Shown here piece after piece: positions 24,574 to 33,228 of a stretch of DNA of 64,000 nt. Every line of letters begins with the position of its first letter. Positions within the stretch are counted from its first letter, which is position 1. This DNA is from a beta proteobacterium KB13 (GTDB lineage: Bacteria > Pseudomonadota > Gammaproteobacteria > Burkholderiales > Methylophilaceae): assembly GCA_000156155.1 (NCBI GenBank), contig DS995299.1, positions 459,827-523,826 on the forward strand. The letters run 5' to 3'. The position numbers and the translations under genes were made by a program. Below the pieces are notes generated by a model, which was not told where the DNA came from, ran no database searches, and saw only the letters and a list, made by a program, of their open reading frames with translations.

Positions 24574-26650
24574 TTTTTAATTTTAGAATTATCATAAAAA
24601 TAAATAGCGAGAAAACTATAGATGAAATATAAGCTCTTAAAGTTTCAAGAATTATGTATCCTTTACTAATTTTAAACTCTACCAAACTTTTGCCTTTATT
24701 TATTTTAAAAGATTTAAATCCATTTACAATTTTTATGTCATGTAATTTTGAATTAATAAATAACTTCCAATAAGGGTGATATGCATCATAATAAATATAA
24801 TGCTCTTCTTCATTTATTAAATTTTCAATATCAATTGATATTTGATTCGGTGTAAATGTTTTTATATTTATATTATGCTCAATTGAACTGTCAAAGTTAT
24901 TTAAATTTTCAATTTTATATCTATTGCAACCAACAACTTTTCTCCTGGATAATGAAAAATCTGAATCATTATCAAATTTGATATTAGTTGGATTAAAGTT
25001 GAGTTTATTTTTCGAAAGGGTTTTGTTTATTTCGCTATGAATTAAATCGTTTCTATAATAAGGATAGCAATAATCCTCTCTAAAAAAAACATGATTCGAA
25101 TCATAGTCAGCATAAGCTGTATTTTTCTTATTTCTAAAGTTTACTAAATAGTTAAAGAATCTTTGTTTGGTTGATATTTCTGGGTCTATTCGTTTTGTTA
25201 TGAAAGGAAAGTCATTATTTCTGATATTGTTTATTTGATTTGGATCTAACTCATAGTCTTTATTTGGAAATACTGAAATTCTGTGATGAAGAACATTTAT
25301 AATTACAAATAATAACAAAATAACTAAACTAATCTTATTTGTTTTTTTTGATTTTAAAATTATCAATAAGGCAAAAATTGAAATCAATATTGTAAAGATA
25401 TCTTCTTTATAAATTAATCCAACTAAACAAAATAAATAAAAAAATAAAATTAACGTAATTGTTTTTTTAAATGATTGTTTAAAGTATTCATCTTTTAATA
25501 AAATATTATTCAATCCAATAGCAGAAAGAAGAATTAAAATAGGTTTTAAAATAATTGACATATATGATATGTGTCTAACATATGACATTCCTGGGAGGTA
25601 AAAAAAGATTTGATGTATTATTTTAGATATAGGATTTGAAAAAATAATTACAAATATTGCAACAGCAATTAAACTTTTTGAAACATAGTTGGTGTATTTA
25701 TCTTTTATGTTTAGACAAAAAAATGATAAAAATATTGGAATAATTCCTATAAATAAATCAAAATCAAGTGAGTATATTTTTTCACCAAACAATCCATACA
25801 TTTTGTTGATTTCAGTAAATCCACCATAATTTAACCAGTCATCAAATGTTACCAATCCATCTTCAGTTCTTGCCGGTGATAAAATAACAAAATTATTTAA
25901 AAGATCATTGATATGTATCAAATATGTCATTATGAAAAAAAGTGACAAACCCATCATAATCAAATCTAGTTTATTAAGAGTAAATGATGGTCTTAATTTT
26001 ACTTTTGATTGATATAAGTATGCTAATGAGAAAACAATTAGAACATAAAATATTACTATAAAGAAATATATTAACGTGCCGCAAACAATGAGATACAGAA
26101 ATGACAAAATAAAAAATTGTAATCTTTTGGAAGGGTTGTCAAAAAAATAAATTAATAAAAATATTAACGGGGGAATCTTTGATATTAAATTAAAATCAAA
26201 GCCAACTTGATGAATTGGATTTATTGTTAAAGCTGCTAATATCGTAGCATAAAGAATGGATATTTTTTTTAATTTTAATTTTTTGAGAATTAAAGCGATT
26301 GATCCAATATATAAAAAAGTATTTAAAATAATAGATAAATTATAGAAAAATAAATTAGAGTTTTTACTAAATAATGAACCTGTAATAATAGATAAAAACT
26401 CAGCACTTGATGTGACAAAAAGATTTGAGGTTTGCGAAAGACCATATGAGATATAGGGATTCCATAATGGAATTTCTTTAAAATCATTAAAAGTATCAAA
26501 TAGGTACGTATAACTTATATATCGCTCAAGAGAGTCATGAGCATAAAATCCATTAAAGATCGAAAAAATAAAAAAGATTGGTAAAAAAGATAAAAAGGGT
26601 ATTGAATAAAGAAGCCAATATTTACTCAAATTTTTTATAGATTGGTACAT
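24566..26650 (-). CDS. Large GT-C/YfhO-like membrane protein, paralogue 1
   Basis: A 694-aa multi-pass protein with the same layout as its downstream neighbour: an N-terminal helix, a first loop with FYAHDSLERYIS and IPLWNPYISYGLS, about 11 further helices, and a soluble C-terminal domain with HYIYYDAYHPYWKLFI. The DSxxxY...PLWNP pattern is that of bacterial YfhO-like proteins needed for sugar decoration of surface polymers. It is read from a palindromic divergent promoter; the ATG at 26650 is only 5 nt past a TATAAT, so its message may lack a leader. Confidence 0.7.
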   Translation of the reverse strand: MYQSIKNLSKYWLLYSIPFLSFLPIFFIFSIFNGFYAHDSLERYISYTYLFDTFNDFKEIPLWNPYISYGLSQTSNLFVTSSAEFLSIITGSLFSKNSNLFFYNLSIILNTFLYIGSIALILKKLKLKKISILYATILAALTINPIHQVGFDFNLISKIPPLIFLLIYFFDNPSKRLQFFILSFLYLIVCGTLIYFFIVIFYVLIVFSLAYLYQSKVKLRPSFTLNKLDLIMMGLSLFFIMTYLIHINDLLNNFVILSPARTEDGLVTFDDWLNYGGFTEINKMYGLFGEKIYSLDFDLFIGIIPIFLSFFCLNIKDKYTNYVSKSLIAVAIFVIIFSNPISKIIHQIFFYLPGMSYVRHISYMSIILKPILILLSAIGLNNILLKDEYFKQSFKKTITLILFFYLFCLVGLIYKEDIFTILISIFALLIILKSKKTNKISLVILLLFVIINVLHHRISVFPNKDYELDPNQINNIRNNDFPFITKRIDPEISTKQRFFNYLVNFRNKKNTAYADYDSNHVFFREDYCYPYYRNDLIHSEINKTLSKNKLNFNPTNIKFDNDSDFSLSRRKVVGCNRYKIENLNNFDSSIEHNINIKTFTPNQISIDIENLINEEEHYIYYDAYHPYWKLFINSKLHDIKIVNGFKSFKINKGKSLVEFKISKGYIILETLRAYISSIVFSLFIFMIILKLKND

Positions 26651-26680
26651 AGCCTATTATACATTGTATAATTGGGTATG
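26643..26680. promoter_or_regulatory. Palindromic divergent promoter with symmetrical leaderless starts
   Basis: ATTATACA-T-TGTATAAT (26656-26672) is a perfect 8-bp inverted repeat whose two arms each form a -10 box, one for each strand. The plus-strand ATG (26678) and the minus-strand ATG (26650) both lie exactly 14 bp from the centre, with 5 nt after the -10. A plus-strand -35 TTGGTA (26643-26648) is spaced 18 bp; the minus-strand -35 is weak. Both messages would be leaderless. Confidence 0.6.
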
Positions 26681-27391
26681 AAAGTAACATTGTTAGTAAT
26701 GACACTCAACGAAATTGATGGCATGAAACAAATTATGCCAAAAATTAAGAAATCTTGGGTTAATCAGATTATAGTGGTTGATGGTGGTTCAACTGATGGT
26801 ACGGTTGAATGGGCAAAAGCCAATGGGTATGATGTGTATGTTCAAAGTAAAAAAGGTTTTCGTCACGCCTATGAAGAAGTTTGGCCTCTGATAAAAGGTG
26901 ATTATGTGTTAACCTTTAGTCCAGATGGAAATTCAGTTCCGCAGTTAATCACTAGCTTAGTATCAAAAGCAAAAAAAGGCTACGATATGGTTATCTGCTC
27001 ACGATATTTAGATGATGCTAAAAGCGATGATGATGATTTAATAACCGCTTTTGGAAATTTCTTGTTTACAAAAACAGTCAATATCCTTTTTCAAGGAAAA
27101 TATACAGATGTAATGGTAATTTATAGAATTTTTAGGAAATCTTTAGCTAATGAATTGCAGTTAATTGGTGATGAGGCATTTTCGTTACCTGAAAAATTAT
27201 TTTCTACTAAGATTAGTTGGGAGCCACTATTATCAGTTAGGGCATTGAAGGCTAAGAAAAAAATTGGAGAAATCCCTGGTGATGAGCCAAAAAGAATTGG
27301 AGGAGAAAGAAAGTTGCAAGTCCTTCGATGGGGAGCAGCCTACTACTTTCAATTCTTTAGGGAGCTATGGTTTTGGAAGCCAAAAAAATAA
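26678..27391 (+). CDS. DPM1-like family 2 glycosyltransferase, soluble
   Basis: A 237-aa GT-A enzyme without transmembrane helices. VMTLNEIDGM, VVDGGSTDGT, FSPDGNSVP (acidic metal site) and VICSRYLDDA are in normal order for transferases that act on polyprenyl phosphate. A TTG at 26672 is in frame but overlaps the -10 box; ATG 26678 is the better start. It overlaps the following GT-C gene by 25 nt, so the two probably act in sequence: this enzyme loads the lipid carrier and the membrane enzyme uses it. Confidence 0.82.
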   Translation: MKVTLLVMTLNEIDGMKQIMPKIKKSWVNQIIVVDGGSTDGTVEWAKANGYDVYVQSKKGFRHAYEEVWPLIKGDYVLTFSPDGNSVPQLITSLVSKAKKGYDMVICSRYLDDAKSDDDDLITAFGNFLFTKTVNILFQGKYTDVMVIYRIFRKSLANELQLIGDEAFSLPEKLFSTKISWEPLLSVRALKAKKKIGEIPGDEPKRIGGERKLQVLRWGAAYYFQFFRELWFWKPKK

Positions 27392-29673
27392 TACGTCTTT
27401 ATGAAAGATACTTTGGCTATTTAATATTATTCATCTTAATCCTCTTTAACATTCTTTGGCATTTAAATAATAATCAACTTCCATTGTCTGACGATGGAGA
27501 TCATTTTCGAATATCACTAGAAATATACCAAAAATTATCTCTAAATTTTTTTGACGGTGTTAAGTTTGCCTTACATTCCCCAGGTAAACCTATTTTATTT
27601 TCGATTTTTGCAATACCCTTCATGCCATTATTTAGTATTAATTATTTGTTACCTCTTATTATATTTACAATAACTATATTCACGCTTACGACCTTTGCTT
27701 ACTATCGTTTATTTAGGATTAACAATACTAGAAATGTTTCAGCGCTATTTACTGTTACTCTTTTAAGCTCACCGTTTATTTTTTCAATTCATACAATGTT
27801 TATGTCTGAAATAGTCTGGCATTTATGGTTTGTGATATTTCTGCTATGTATTCATTATTCTAAAAATTTCAGCCATAATTATTTTTCAATTCTAGCTGGC
27901 TTCTTTTTGGCTTTAGCTTTCTTGGCAAGACCTATTGAAAGCATATTAATTATTTCTCCATTATTGTGCATATATTTTTTTTATTTAAATCAGATCGCTT
28001 TAAAAAATATAATTTTTTTCTTAAAACCAACTTTTTTTTTAATTTTATCCATTTTCATTTTTTCACTTATTTCGTGGTTTGGGATAAATAAAACTCTAAG
28101 CATAATTTTTTTATCCCTCATTACTTTTTTAGTTATTTATTTCTATAGCTCAAAATATCAGTTTATAGAAAGATCAATTATTAATTTCTATACGACTTTT
28201 AATTTTTTTATATGTTTTTGGTTTATTTTTTATTTTAGACCTTTGGCTTATTGGTCTTTTGATAGTTCGTTTGGTAATGGCGCACTTGTGAACGATCAAT
28301 CTAATTCAGATACAGGTTTTTTTAAAATCTTATACGAACTAACAAATGATTATGGTTTTATTTTTATCTTTATTTTGTCATTTTATGTGTGCGTATTATT
28401 TATTCAAATCTTGATTAAAAATCAAAAAAAACAATTGATTGATTTGCGTCATTTTTACGCTTTTTTAGCTTGTATATTTTCAATTTTGCCTATGGTTGGT
28501 ATATACGTTTTGACTGGAACGAGTGACTCACGGAGAATTTTTTTAGGATTTGTGATTTTTTGTTTCCTAGGCTTAAATATATTAGGTAATTTAAATTTTA
28601 AATTAAAATTTTTGAATATTTTAAAGTTTTTTCTTATTTCAACAATTCTTATTATTCATCTATTTTCAATATTAATTGTTATTTATAAAAATGATTTTTT
28701 ACTCAATACTGGTAATAATATTGAGAAAATATATGGCAGCTTAAAATATCGACAGCCAAGTAAGATACCGTATGCTGATGATGCTGTTATCAGGGAATTA
28801 AAAGATGTTGGTGTTAATAATTCAAAAGTATGTGTTTTATCCTTAGGTCTTTTAAATGAGGGCGCTAATAATTTATCCCTTAAAAAGAATTCATTTACTG
28901 ATTATGTATTTGTTGCTGATTATTCAAGTGAAAGTATAAGGTATGTTGATATGATAAATTCTGATAAGAATGAATATATGCATTTATTTGGTTTCGTAAA
29001 AAATGAGGAGTATGAAAATTCCATTAACAGATTACGTACAATGAATTTTGAATACCTTCTTCTTGATTCAAGACCTGAGAATATTTTGGATGAAAAATTA
29101 AAAACAAGATATTTATCACATACCCACTTTGTTAACAATTTATTAGAGAAAATTAAAGAATTTGGACCTAATAAGCTTCCTGGTCTTGAATTTGTGCATG
29201 ATTTTGAAATTAATGGAAGACCACATTATTTATTTCGGATTCAATATCCTCCCAAACCAACTGTCAAGGCAAGTAGTCAGCTTGATGATTTATCTGCATC
29301 AGGCTTATTAGATTCAGTCCAACCAGGCTGGCATGCGGAATTAAATCCGACTTACCCACAAGAGATTGAAATAAAATTTACCGAATTACAAAAAAATATA
29401 ACCGTATTTAAATTTTTATTCCAAGATCATTACCCCAAAAGAGGCCCTAAAAATATTGATATATTAGCAAGTGTTGATGGTGAAAAATGGAATTTAATTC
29501 ATACTGACAATGATTTATGCTCAAAAAAAACACTTACGACATCATTAACAGATGGTGAAACAATTAGGTCTGTCATAAAAAATAAAGTTTCATTTAAACA
29601 GCTTCGGATTAAAATAAACTCAAATTGTGGCGATGAAGAGTACCTTACACTTAGAGGATTTCAAGTTCAATAG
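27367..29673 (+). CDS. GT39/GT-C-like membrane glycosyltransferase with a C-terminal discoidin-like domain
   Basis: A 768-aa protein. Residues 1-460 form about 12 hydrophobic helices with a first-loop acidic motif (LSDDGDHFRIS) typical of GT-C enzymes that use polyprenyl-phosphate sugars. Residues about 460-620 are soluble. Residues about 630-768 look like a discoidin/F5-F8 type C beta-sandwich: the VKASSQLDD opening, PTYPQEIEIKF, NIDILASVDGEKWNLI, and FKQLRIKI near the end. Such domains bind carbohydrate, so this may hold the acceptor polysaccharide. It overlaps the preceding GT2 gene. Confidence 0.75.
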   Translation: MVLEAKKIIRLYERYFGYLILFILILFNILWHLNNNQLPLSDDGDHFRISLEIYQKLSLNFFDGVKFALHSPGKPILFSIFAIPFMPLFSINYLLPLIIFTITIFTLTTFAYYRLFRINNTRNVSALFTVTLLSSPFIFSIHTMFMSEIVWHLWFVIFLLCIHYSKNFSHNYFSILAGFFLALAFLARPIESILIISPLLCIYFFYLNQIALKNIIFFLKPTFFLILSIFIFSLISWFGINKTLSIIFLSLITFLVIYFYSSKYQFIERSIINFYTTFNFFICFWFIFYFRPLAYWSFDSSFGNGALVNDQSNSDTGFFKILYELTNDYGFIFIFILSFYVCVLFIQILIKNQKKQLIDLRHFYAFLACIFSILPMVGIYVLTGTSDSRRIFLGFVIFCFLGLNILGNLNFKLKFLNILKFFLISTILIIHLFSILIVIYKNDFLLNTGNNIEKIYGSLKYRQPSKIPYADDAVIRELKDVGVNNSKVCVLSLGLLNEGANNLSLKKNSFTDYVFVADYSSESIRYVDMINSDKNEYMHLFGFVKNEEYENSINRLRTMNFEYLLLDSRPENILDEKLKTRYLSHTHFVNNLLEKIKEFGPNKLPGLEFVHDFEINGRPHYLFRIQYPPKPTVKASSQLDDLSASGLLDSVQPGWHAELNPTYPQEIEIKFTELQKNITVFKFLFQDHYPKRGPKNIDILASVDGEKWNLIHTDNDLCSKKTLTTSLTDGETIRSVIKNKVSFKQLRIKINSNCGDEEYLTLRGFQVQ

Positions 29674-29687
29674 TTAAATATTAATGA

Positions 29688-30878
29688 TTAAGCTAACCTC
29701 TCTCTTGCTTTGCTGAATGCAGATATAGCGTATTCAATATCTTCTAGGCTATGAGCAGATGAGAGTTGAGTCCTGATTCTGGCTTTACCTTTAGGAACAA
29801 CTGGGTAAAAGAAGCCAATCGCATATACACCAAGTTTGAGTAATTCGTGACTCATCTTTTGTGCTAGCACGGCATCACCAAGCATGATTGGGACAATTGG
29901 ATGATCACCATCATCTACATCAAAACCTTGCTCTTTCATTCCCTTTCTAAAAAAATGTGTATTTTTTTCTAATTTGTCCCTTAAGTCAGTAGATTGATTA
30001 AGCATTTCAAATACTTTTACTGAAGCTGCGCATATATTAGGAGCAAGGGAATTAGAAAAAAGATATGGTCGAGATCGCTGTCTGAGCATATCAATAATTT
30101 CTTCCCGACCTGAGGTGAATCCACCGGATGCTCCACCAAGAGCTTTCCCAAAGGTGCTGGTGATTATATCTACACGATCCATGACATTGCGGTATTCATG
30201 AACACCTTTGCCATGTTTGCCCATGAAGCCTGTGGCATGACAATCATCATGATGAACCATGGCACCAAATTCATCAGCGAGGTCACAAATCTCATCGAGC
30301 TTGGCAATTGTGCCATCCATTGAAAATACACCGTCGGTGGTAATTAAAATACGTCGTGCTTTATTTTTTTTGGCTTCCTCAAGCTTAGCTCTTAAGTCTT
30401 GCATATCGTTATTCTTATATCGGTAACGTTGAGCTTTACATAATCGAACGCCATCAATAATGGAGGCGTGGTTTAATTCGTCAGAAATAATCGCATCTTC
30501 ATTATTTAATATAGTTTCAAATAACCCGGCATTAGCATCAAAACAGGCCGCATATAAAATAGTATCTTCAGTACCAAGAAATTTTGAAACTTCTTCTTCT
30601 AATCTTTTGTGCAGAGTTTGTGTTCCACATATAAATCTAACAGATGCTACTCCAAAACCCCAGCGATCTAGACTTTCTTTGGCAGCTTGAATGATTTCTT
30701 GATTATTGGCTAATCCGAGGTAGTTATTCGCACACATATTGATGACGGAAGATCCATCTTCAAGCGTGATTTTACTTTTTTGATCCGAATCAATAAAACG
30801 TTCGTTTTTCCACAACCCTGAATCTTTAATATCCTGTAGATCTGTTTGGAAGGATTTTTTTAGTGTTTTGAAGCTCAT
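29688..30878 (-). CDS. kbl: 2-amino-3-ketobutyrate CoA ligase (glycine C-acetyltransferase)
   Basis: Cleaves 2-amino-3-ketobutyrate with CoA to glycine and acetyl-CoA, the second step of threonine breakdown. At 396 aa it matches E. coli Kbl (398). The PLP lysine is in [32 protein letters not shown] and [10 protein letters not shown] are typical of the alpha-oxoamine synthase family. It follows tdh by 3 nt on the same strand and is separated by 14 bp from the convergent GT-C gene. Confidence 0.96.
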   Translation of the reverse strand: MSFKTLKKSFQTDLQDIKDSGLWKNERFIDSDQKSKITLEDGSSVINMCANNYLGLANNQEIIQAAKESLDRWGFGVASVRFICGTQTLHKRLEEEVSKFLGTEDTILYAACFDANAGLFETILNNEDAIISDELNHASIIDGVRLCKAQRYRYKNNDMQDLRAKLEEAKKNKARRILITTDGVFSMDGTIAKLDEICDLADEFGAMVHHDDCHATGFMGKHGKGVHEYRNVMDRVDIITSTFGKALGGASGGFTSGREEIIDMLRQRSRPYLFSNSLAPNICAASVKVFEMLNQSTDLRDKLEKNTHFFRKGMKEQGFDVDDGDHPIVPIMLGDAVLAQKMSHELLKLGVYAIGFFYPVVPKGKARIRTQLSSAHSLEDIEYAISAFSKARERLA

Positions 30879-30881
30879 AAC

Positions 30882-31913
30882 TTATATCCAGTTTAAGATG
30901 ACTTTTCCAGAATTTCCAGAGCGCATGACATCGAAACCCTCTTGAAAATCTTCATATGAGAATCGGTGTGTGATGATCTTTTCTAATGGCAGGCCGCTTT
31001 GTACCATCATGGATCCTTTGTACCAGGTCTCAAAGATTTCACGCCCATAAATCCCTTTAATGGTTAAACCTTTAAATACCACCATATCCCAATCAATTCC
31101 TGATCCAGCAGGCATAATGGCAAGCATGGCGATATTACCACCGTTAATCATGAGATCTAACATCCCGCTGAATGCTTGTGGAGAGCCTGACATCTCTAAA
31201 CCAACATCAAAACCTTCAAAGATACCGAGTTTAGCCATCATCTCTTTGGTGATTTTTTCCTTAGATACATTAATAGTAATTACTTCTGGTAGTATTTTTT
31301 TAATGAGATCGAGACGGAACTGGTTCATGTCAGTGATGACAATATTTCTGGCACCCGCATGTTTGGCAACAAGCGCAGCCATACTTCCAATGGGACCTGC
31401 TCCGGTAATTAAAACATCTTCACCCACCATGTTAAAGGAAAGGGCGGTGTGCACTGCATTACCATATGGATCAAATACAGACAGAAGATCAGTTGAGATT
31501 TCTCGACTTGGCTTGAAAATATTCTTGGCTGGAATAGAGACGAACTCAGCGAATGCTCCTGTACGATTCACTCCCACGCCAATAGTATTGGGACAAAGAT
31601 GAATTCTGCCAGCCAAACAGTTGCGGCAGCGCCCACATGTGATATGGCCTTCACCAGATACAATGTCGCCCACAGACAAGTCAGTGACATTTTGACCCAC
31701 TTCGACAATTTCACCAGCATACTCATGACCAGTAATCATAGGGACTGGGATGGTTTTTTGTGCCCATTCATCCCAGTTATAGATATGAATATCTGTGCCA
31801 CAGATGGCCGTTTTGTGGATTTTTACTATGACGTCATTGTTACCACATTCCGGTTCAGGCATATCCTGAAGCCATATACCTTCTTCGGCTTTTGCTTTGA
31901 CTAGGGCTTTCAT
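30882..31913 (-). CDS. tdh: L-threonine 3-dehydrogenase
   Basis: Oxidises threonine to 2-amino-3-ketobutyrate with NAD. The 343-aa zinc MDR enzyme shows the catalytic zinc ligands in AICGTDIH and [10 protein letters not shown], the structural-zinc cysteines in [15 protein letters not shown], and the cofactor motif [10 protein letters not shown]. It is translationally close to kbl (3 nt) and 3 nt downstream of a small lipoprotein gene. GC is visibly higher than in the neighbouring polysaccharide genes, as expected for a core gene. Confidence 0.96.
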   Translation of the reverse strand: MKALVKAKAEEGIWLQDMPEPECGNNDVIVKIHKTAICGTDIHIYNWDEWAQKTIPVPMITGHEYAGEIVEVGQNVTDLSVGDIVSGEGHITCGRCRNCLAGRIHLCPNTIGVGVNRTGAFAEFVSIPAKNIFKPSREISTDLLSVFDPYGNAVHTALSFNMVGEDVLITGAGPIGSMAALVAKHAGARNIVITDMNQFRLDLIKKILPEVITINVSKEKITKEMMAKLGIFEGFDVGLEMSGSPQAFSGMLDLMINGGNIAMLAIMPAGSGIDWDMVVFKGLTIKGIYGREIFETWYKGSMMVQSGLPLEKIITHRFSYEDFQEGFDVMRSGNSGKVILNWI

Positions 31914-31916
31914 GAT

Positions 31917-32225
31917 TTATTTACACTTATAGATAGCGTATACAGCAATTCCTGGTTCAGGTTCTTCAATTTTTACGATCGTGTCACCACCTTGATCCAC
32001 TGCGGCGTTTTTACCCATTATGTCAAGTTTTTCTGCAACATACTCGTCCATTAAGTCTGCTACCCCTATTTCAGACAGCACCGTGACGCGAGATTTACCC
32101 ATGGATTGGCAATTTGCAACGGCATCCTTGTCAGTTACAGCAACATTTTCAGAGCCAGGTTTTTGTTCGACAAAAGAACAAGCAGATAGGCTGGTAATAA
32201 CAGCAATTATGAGATATCGCAACAT
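31917..32225 (-). CDS. DUF4156-family lipoprotein
   Basis: A 102-aa lipoprotein: signal peptide with lipobox LSAC (Cys16), then a small domain with ANCQSMGKSRVTVLSEIG and a Cys near the C-terminus (YKCK), as in DUF4156. Function unknown; envelope location is expected. It is the first gene of the lipoprotein-tdh-kbl unit, only 3 nt before tdh, which is an unusual partner for threonine catabolism. Confidence 0.8.
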   Translation of the reverse strand: MLRYLIIAVITSLSACSFVEQKPGSENVAVTDKDAVANCQSMGKSRVTVLSEIGVADLMDEYVAEKLDIMGKNAAVDQGGDTIVKIEEPEPGIAVYAIYKCK

Positions 32226-32335
32226 AAAATTAATACCCTTATTAAAGTTGAATTAAGTATGCAAACTTTATCACGAAATAAGTGTTAAAAAAACTATATT
32301 AATTTTATGGTTTTATTGATAATTTATAAAAAAAA

Positions 32336-32434
32336 TTAAAAGTAAACCTGTGTAAAAATTAAAAGACCGATCATAATAGATAACAAAATACCTGATGCAA
32401 TCAAGACATCTTTCATTTCTTTTAAAAGTTTCAT
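32336..32434 (-). CDS. Unlisted 32-aa single-helix membrane peptide
   Basis: ATG at 32434-32432, TAA at 32336. A short charged start (MKLLKEMKDVL) leads into one hydrophobic helix (IASGILLSIMIGLLIF) and a TQVYF end. A strong ribosome site GGGAGAG lies 5 nt before the ATG, and a good sigma-70 promoter lies further upstream. This is far better equipped for expression than a chance ORF. No family is recognised; size and layout recall stress-induced small membrane proteins or a type I toxin-like peptide. No antisense RNA promoter was identified. Confidence 0.55.
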   Translation of the reverse strand: MKLLKEMKDVLIASGILLSIMIGLLIFTQVYF

Positions 32435-32458
32435 TTTTCTCTCCCAATAACTCTAAAA

Positions 32459-32488
32459 ATAATACACATACTTCATAAATTTTGACAA
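32459..32488 (-). promoter_or_regulatory. Sigma-70 promoter of the 32-aa membrane peptide gene
   Basis: On the minus strand TTGTCA (32488-32483) and TATTAT (32464-32459) are separated by 18 bp, 25 bp before the start codon. A typical promoter followed by a short leader with ribosome site. Confidence 0.55.
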
Positions 32489-32546
32489 CCCCTTTTTTCA
32501 AAAAAACGGTTTTAATAAGAAAAAAAAATCAAAAAAAGGGATTGAC

Positions 32547-32756
32547 TTATGCACACCTTTACTCACCTCCCTTTTTTTTCCTAATTTTTCTAATTTGTGC
32601 CATAGATAAATCAAAGACTTAATTATAAGTTATTGATTTTATTATTATTTTTTTTGATTAAAAATTAATCAATTTTTTAAAACACTATAAAAAAAGGGGC
32701 ATTTAAACTAATTTTCAGGGTTTATACACAATTTTATCCACAGATAATGTGGAAAA
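32547..32756. other. Cluster of DnaA-box-like sites
   Basis: TTATGCACA (32547-32555), TTATACACA (32722-32730) and TTATCCACA (32734-32742) all satisfy the consensus TTATNCACA, and an inverted one-mismatch copy (TTTTCCACA on the minus strand) lies at 32748-32756. The last three are packed within 35 bp. An AT-rich block lies between the first and the others. A second such region is at 7045-7235. Confidence 0.55.
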
Positions 32757-32978
32757 AATTGAATAATTATTGAACCTATTTTAATGCACCATTGTTGAGC
32801 AACTCTCTAAGTATCTGATTGGCCTAATTTTTTACAATTTTGTTACAAATTCCCTCTTCTTATTTAAATATTTTAGGTGTAATTTAAAGATGTGGATCTA
32901 ATAAATCCATAGAAAAGGAGATGTAAATTTAGTAACAAATTCTATAGTTGAATAAACCTATTAATTGAAGGAGTTTTA

Positions 32979-33134
32979 ATGAATTTACAACATTTACAAT
33001 CTAGACATAAAGAGTTAAGTGAAAAAATCGTTGATGCTTATCAACACTACCTATCAGATAACGTTATTACGAAATTAAAAAAAGAAAGATTGAGACTAAA
33101 AACATTAATTGTTAATGAGTTAAAAAACACGTGA
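32979..33134 (+). CDS. DUF465 (YdcH-like) small coiled-coil protein
   Basis: A 51-aa protein: MNLQHLQSRHKELSEKIVDA, a short linker, then VITKLKKERLRLKTLI. The helical hairpin with KLKKERLRLKTLI is the DUF465/YdcH signature. Function is unknown although the family is widespread in proteobacteria. AAGGAG (32968-32973) sits 5 nt before the ATG and a clear terminator follows, so it is a complete monocistronic gene. It is too short for usual ORF cut-offs. Confidence 0.85.
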   Translation: MNLQHLQSRHKELSEKIVDAYQHYLSDNVITKLKKERLRLKTLIVNELKNT

Positions 33135-33154
33135 CAAATAATTAAATATCTTAC

Positions 33155-33179
33155 AAAACCAGCTTAGGCTGGTTTTTTT
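33155..33179 (+). terminator. Rho-independent terminator of the DUF465 gene
   Basis: AAAACCAGC-TTAG-GCTGGTTTT hairpin followed by further T residues, 20 bp after the DUF465 stop codon. Confidence 0.9.
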
Positions 33180-33215
33180 GTAGTAAAGATTTATGATGGA
33201 ATGTAATTCCTTAGC

Positions 33216-33221
33216 TATAAT
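33216..33221 (+). promoter_or_regulatory. -10 box of the gmhA-rfb operon, possible leaderless start
   Basis: A perfect TATAAT ends 7 nt before the ATG at 33229, so transcription would begin at the start codon. A -35 is weak (TTATGA at 33191-33196, 19 bp away). AGGG at 33222-33225 is too close to the ATG to be a normal ribosome site. Confidence 0.45.
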
Positions 33222-33228
33222 AGGGATT

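Larger units (their letters stand above)
32226..33228. other. Long intergenic region with oriC-like signals and two small genes
   Basis: About 1 kb between divergent operons, without any long gene. Contents in order: a 32-aa minus-strand ORF (32336-32434) with its promoter; a DnaA-like box at 32547; an AT-rich block rich in A and T runs (about 32556-32720); DnaA-like boxes at 32722 and 32734 with an inverted near-match at 32748; a 51-aa DUF465 gene (32979-33134); its terminator (33155-33179); and a -10 box for gmhA. Between 32760 and 32970 I see only AT-rich sequence without a clear signal. Confidence 0.6.

Noticed and set aside
31060-31602. A 180-aa plus-strand frame opposite tdh
   Set aside because: It is the antisense of a well-conserved gene, with low-complexity composition and no ribosome site.
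32313-32501. A 62-aa minus-strand frame in the long intergenic region
   Set aside because: It is in a different frame from the 32-aa peptide, lacks a ribosome site and would read through that gene's promoter.
32900-32930. AAGGAG followed at once by ATG-TAA as a start-stop regulatory element
   Set aside because: The spacing between ribosome site and ATG is zero, which does not allow initiation; the real start with proper spacing is 60 bp downstream.
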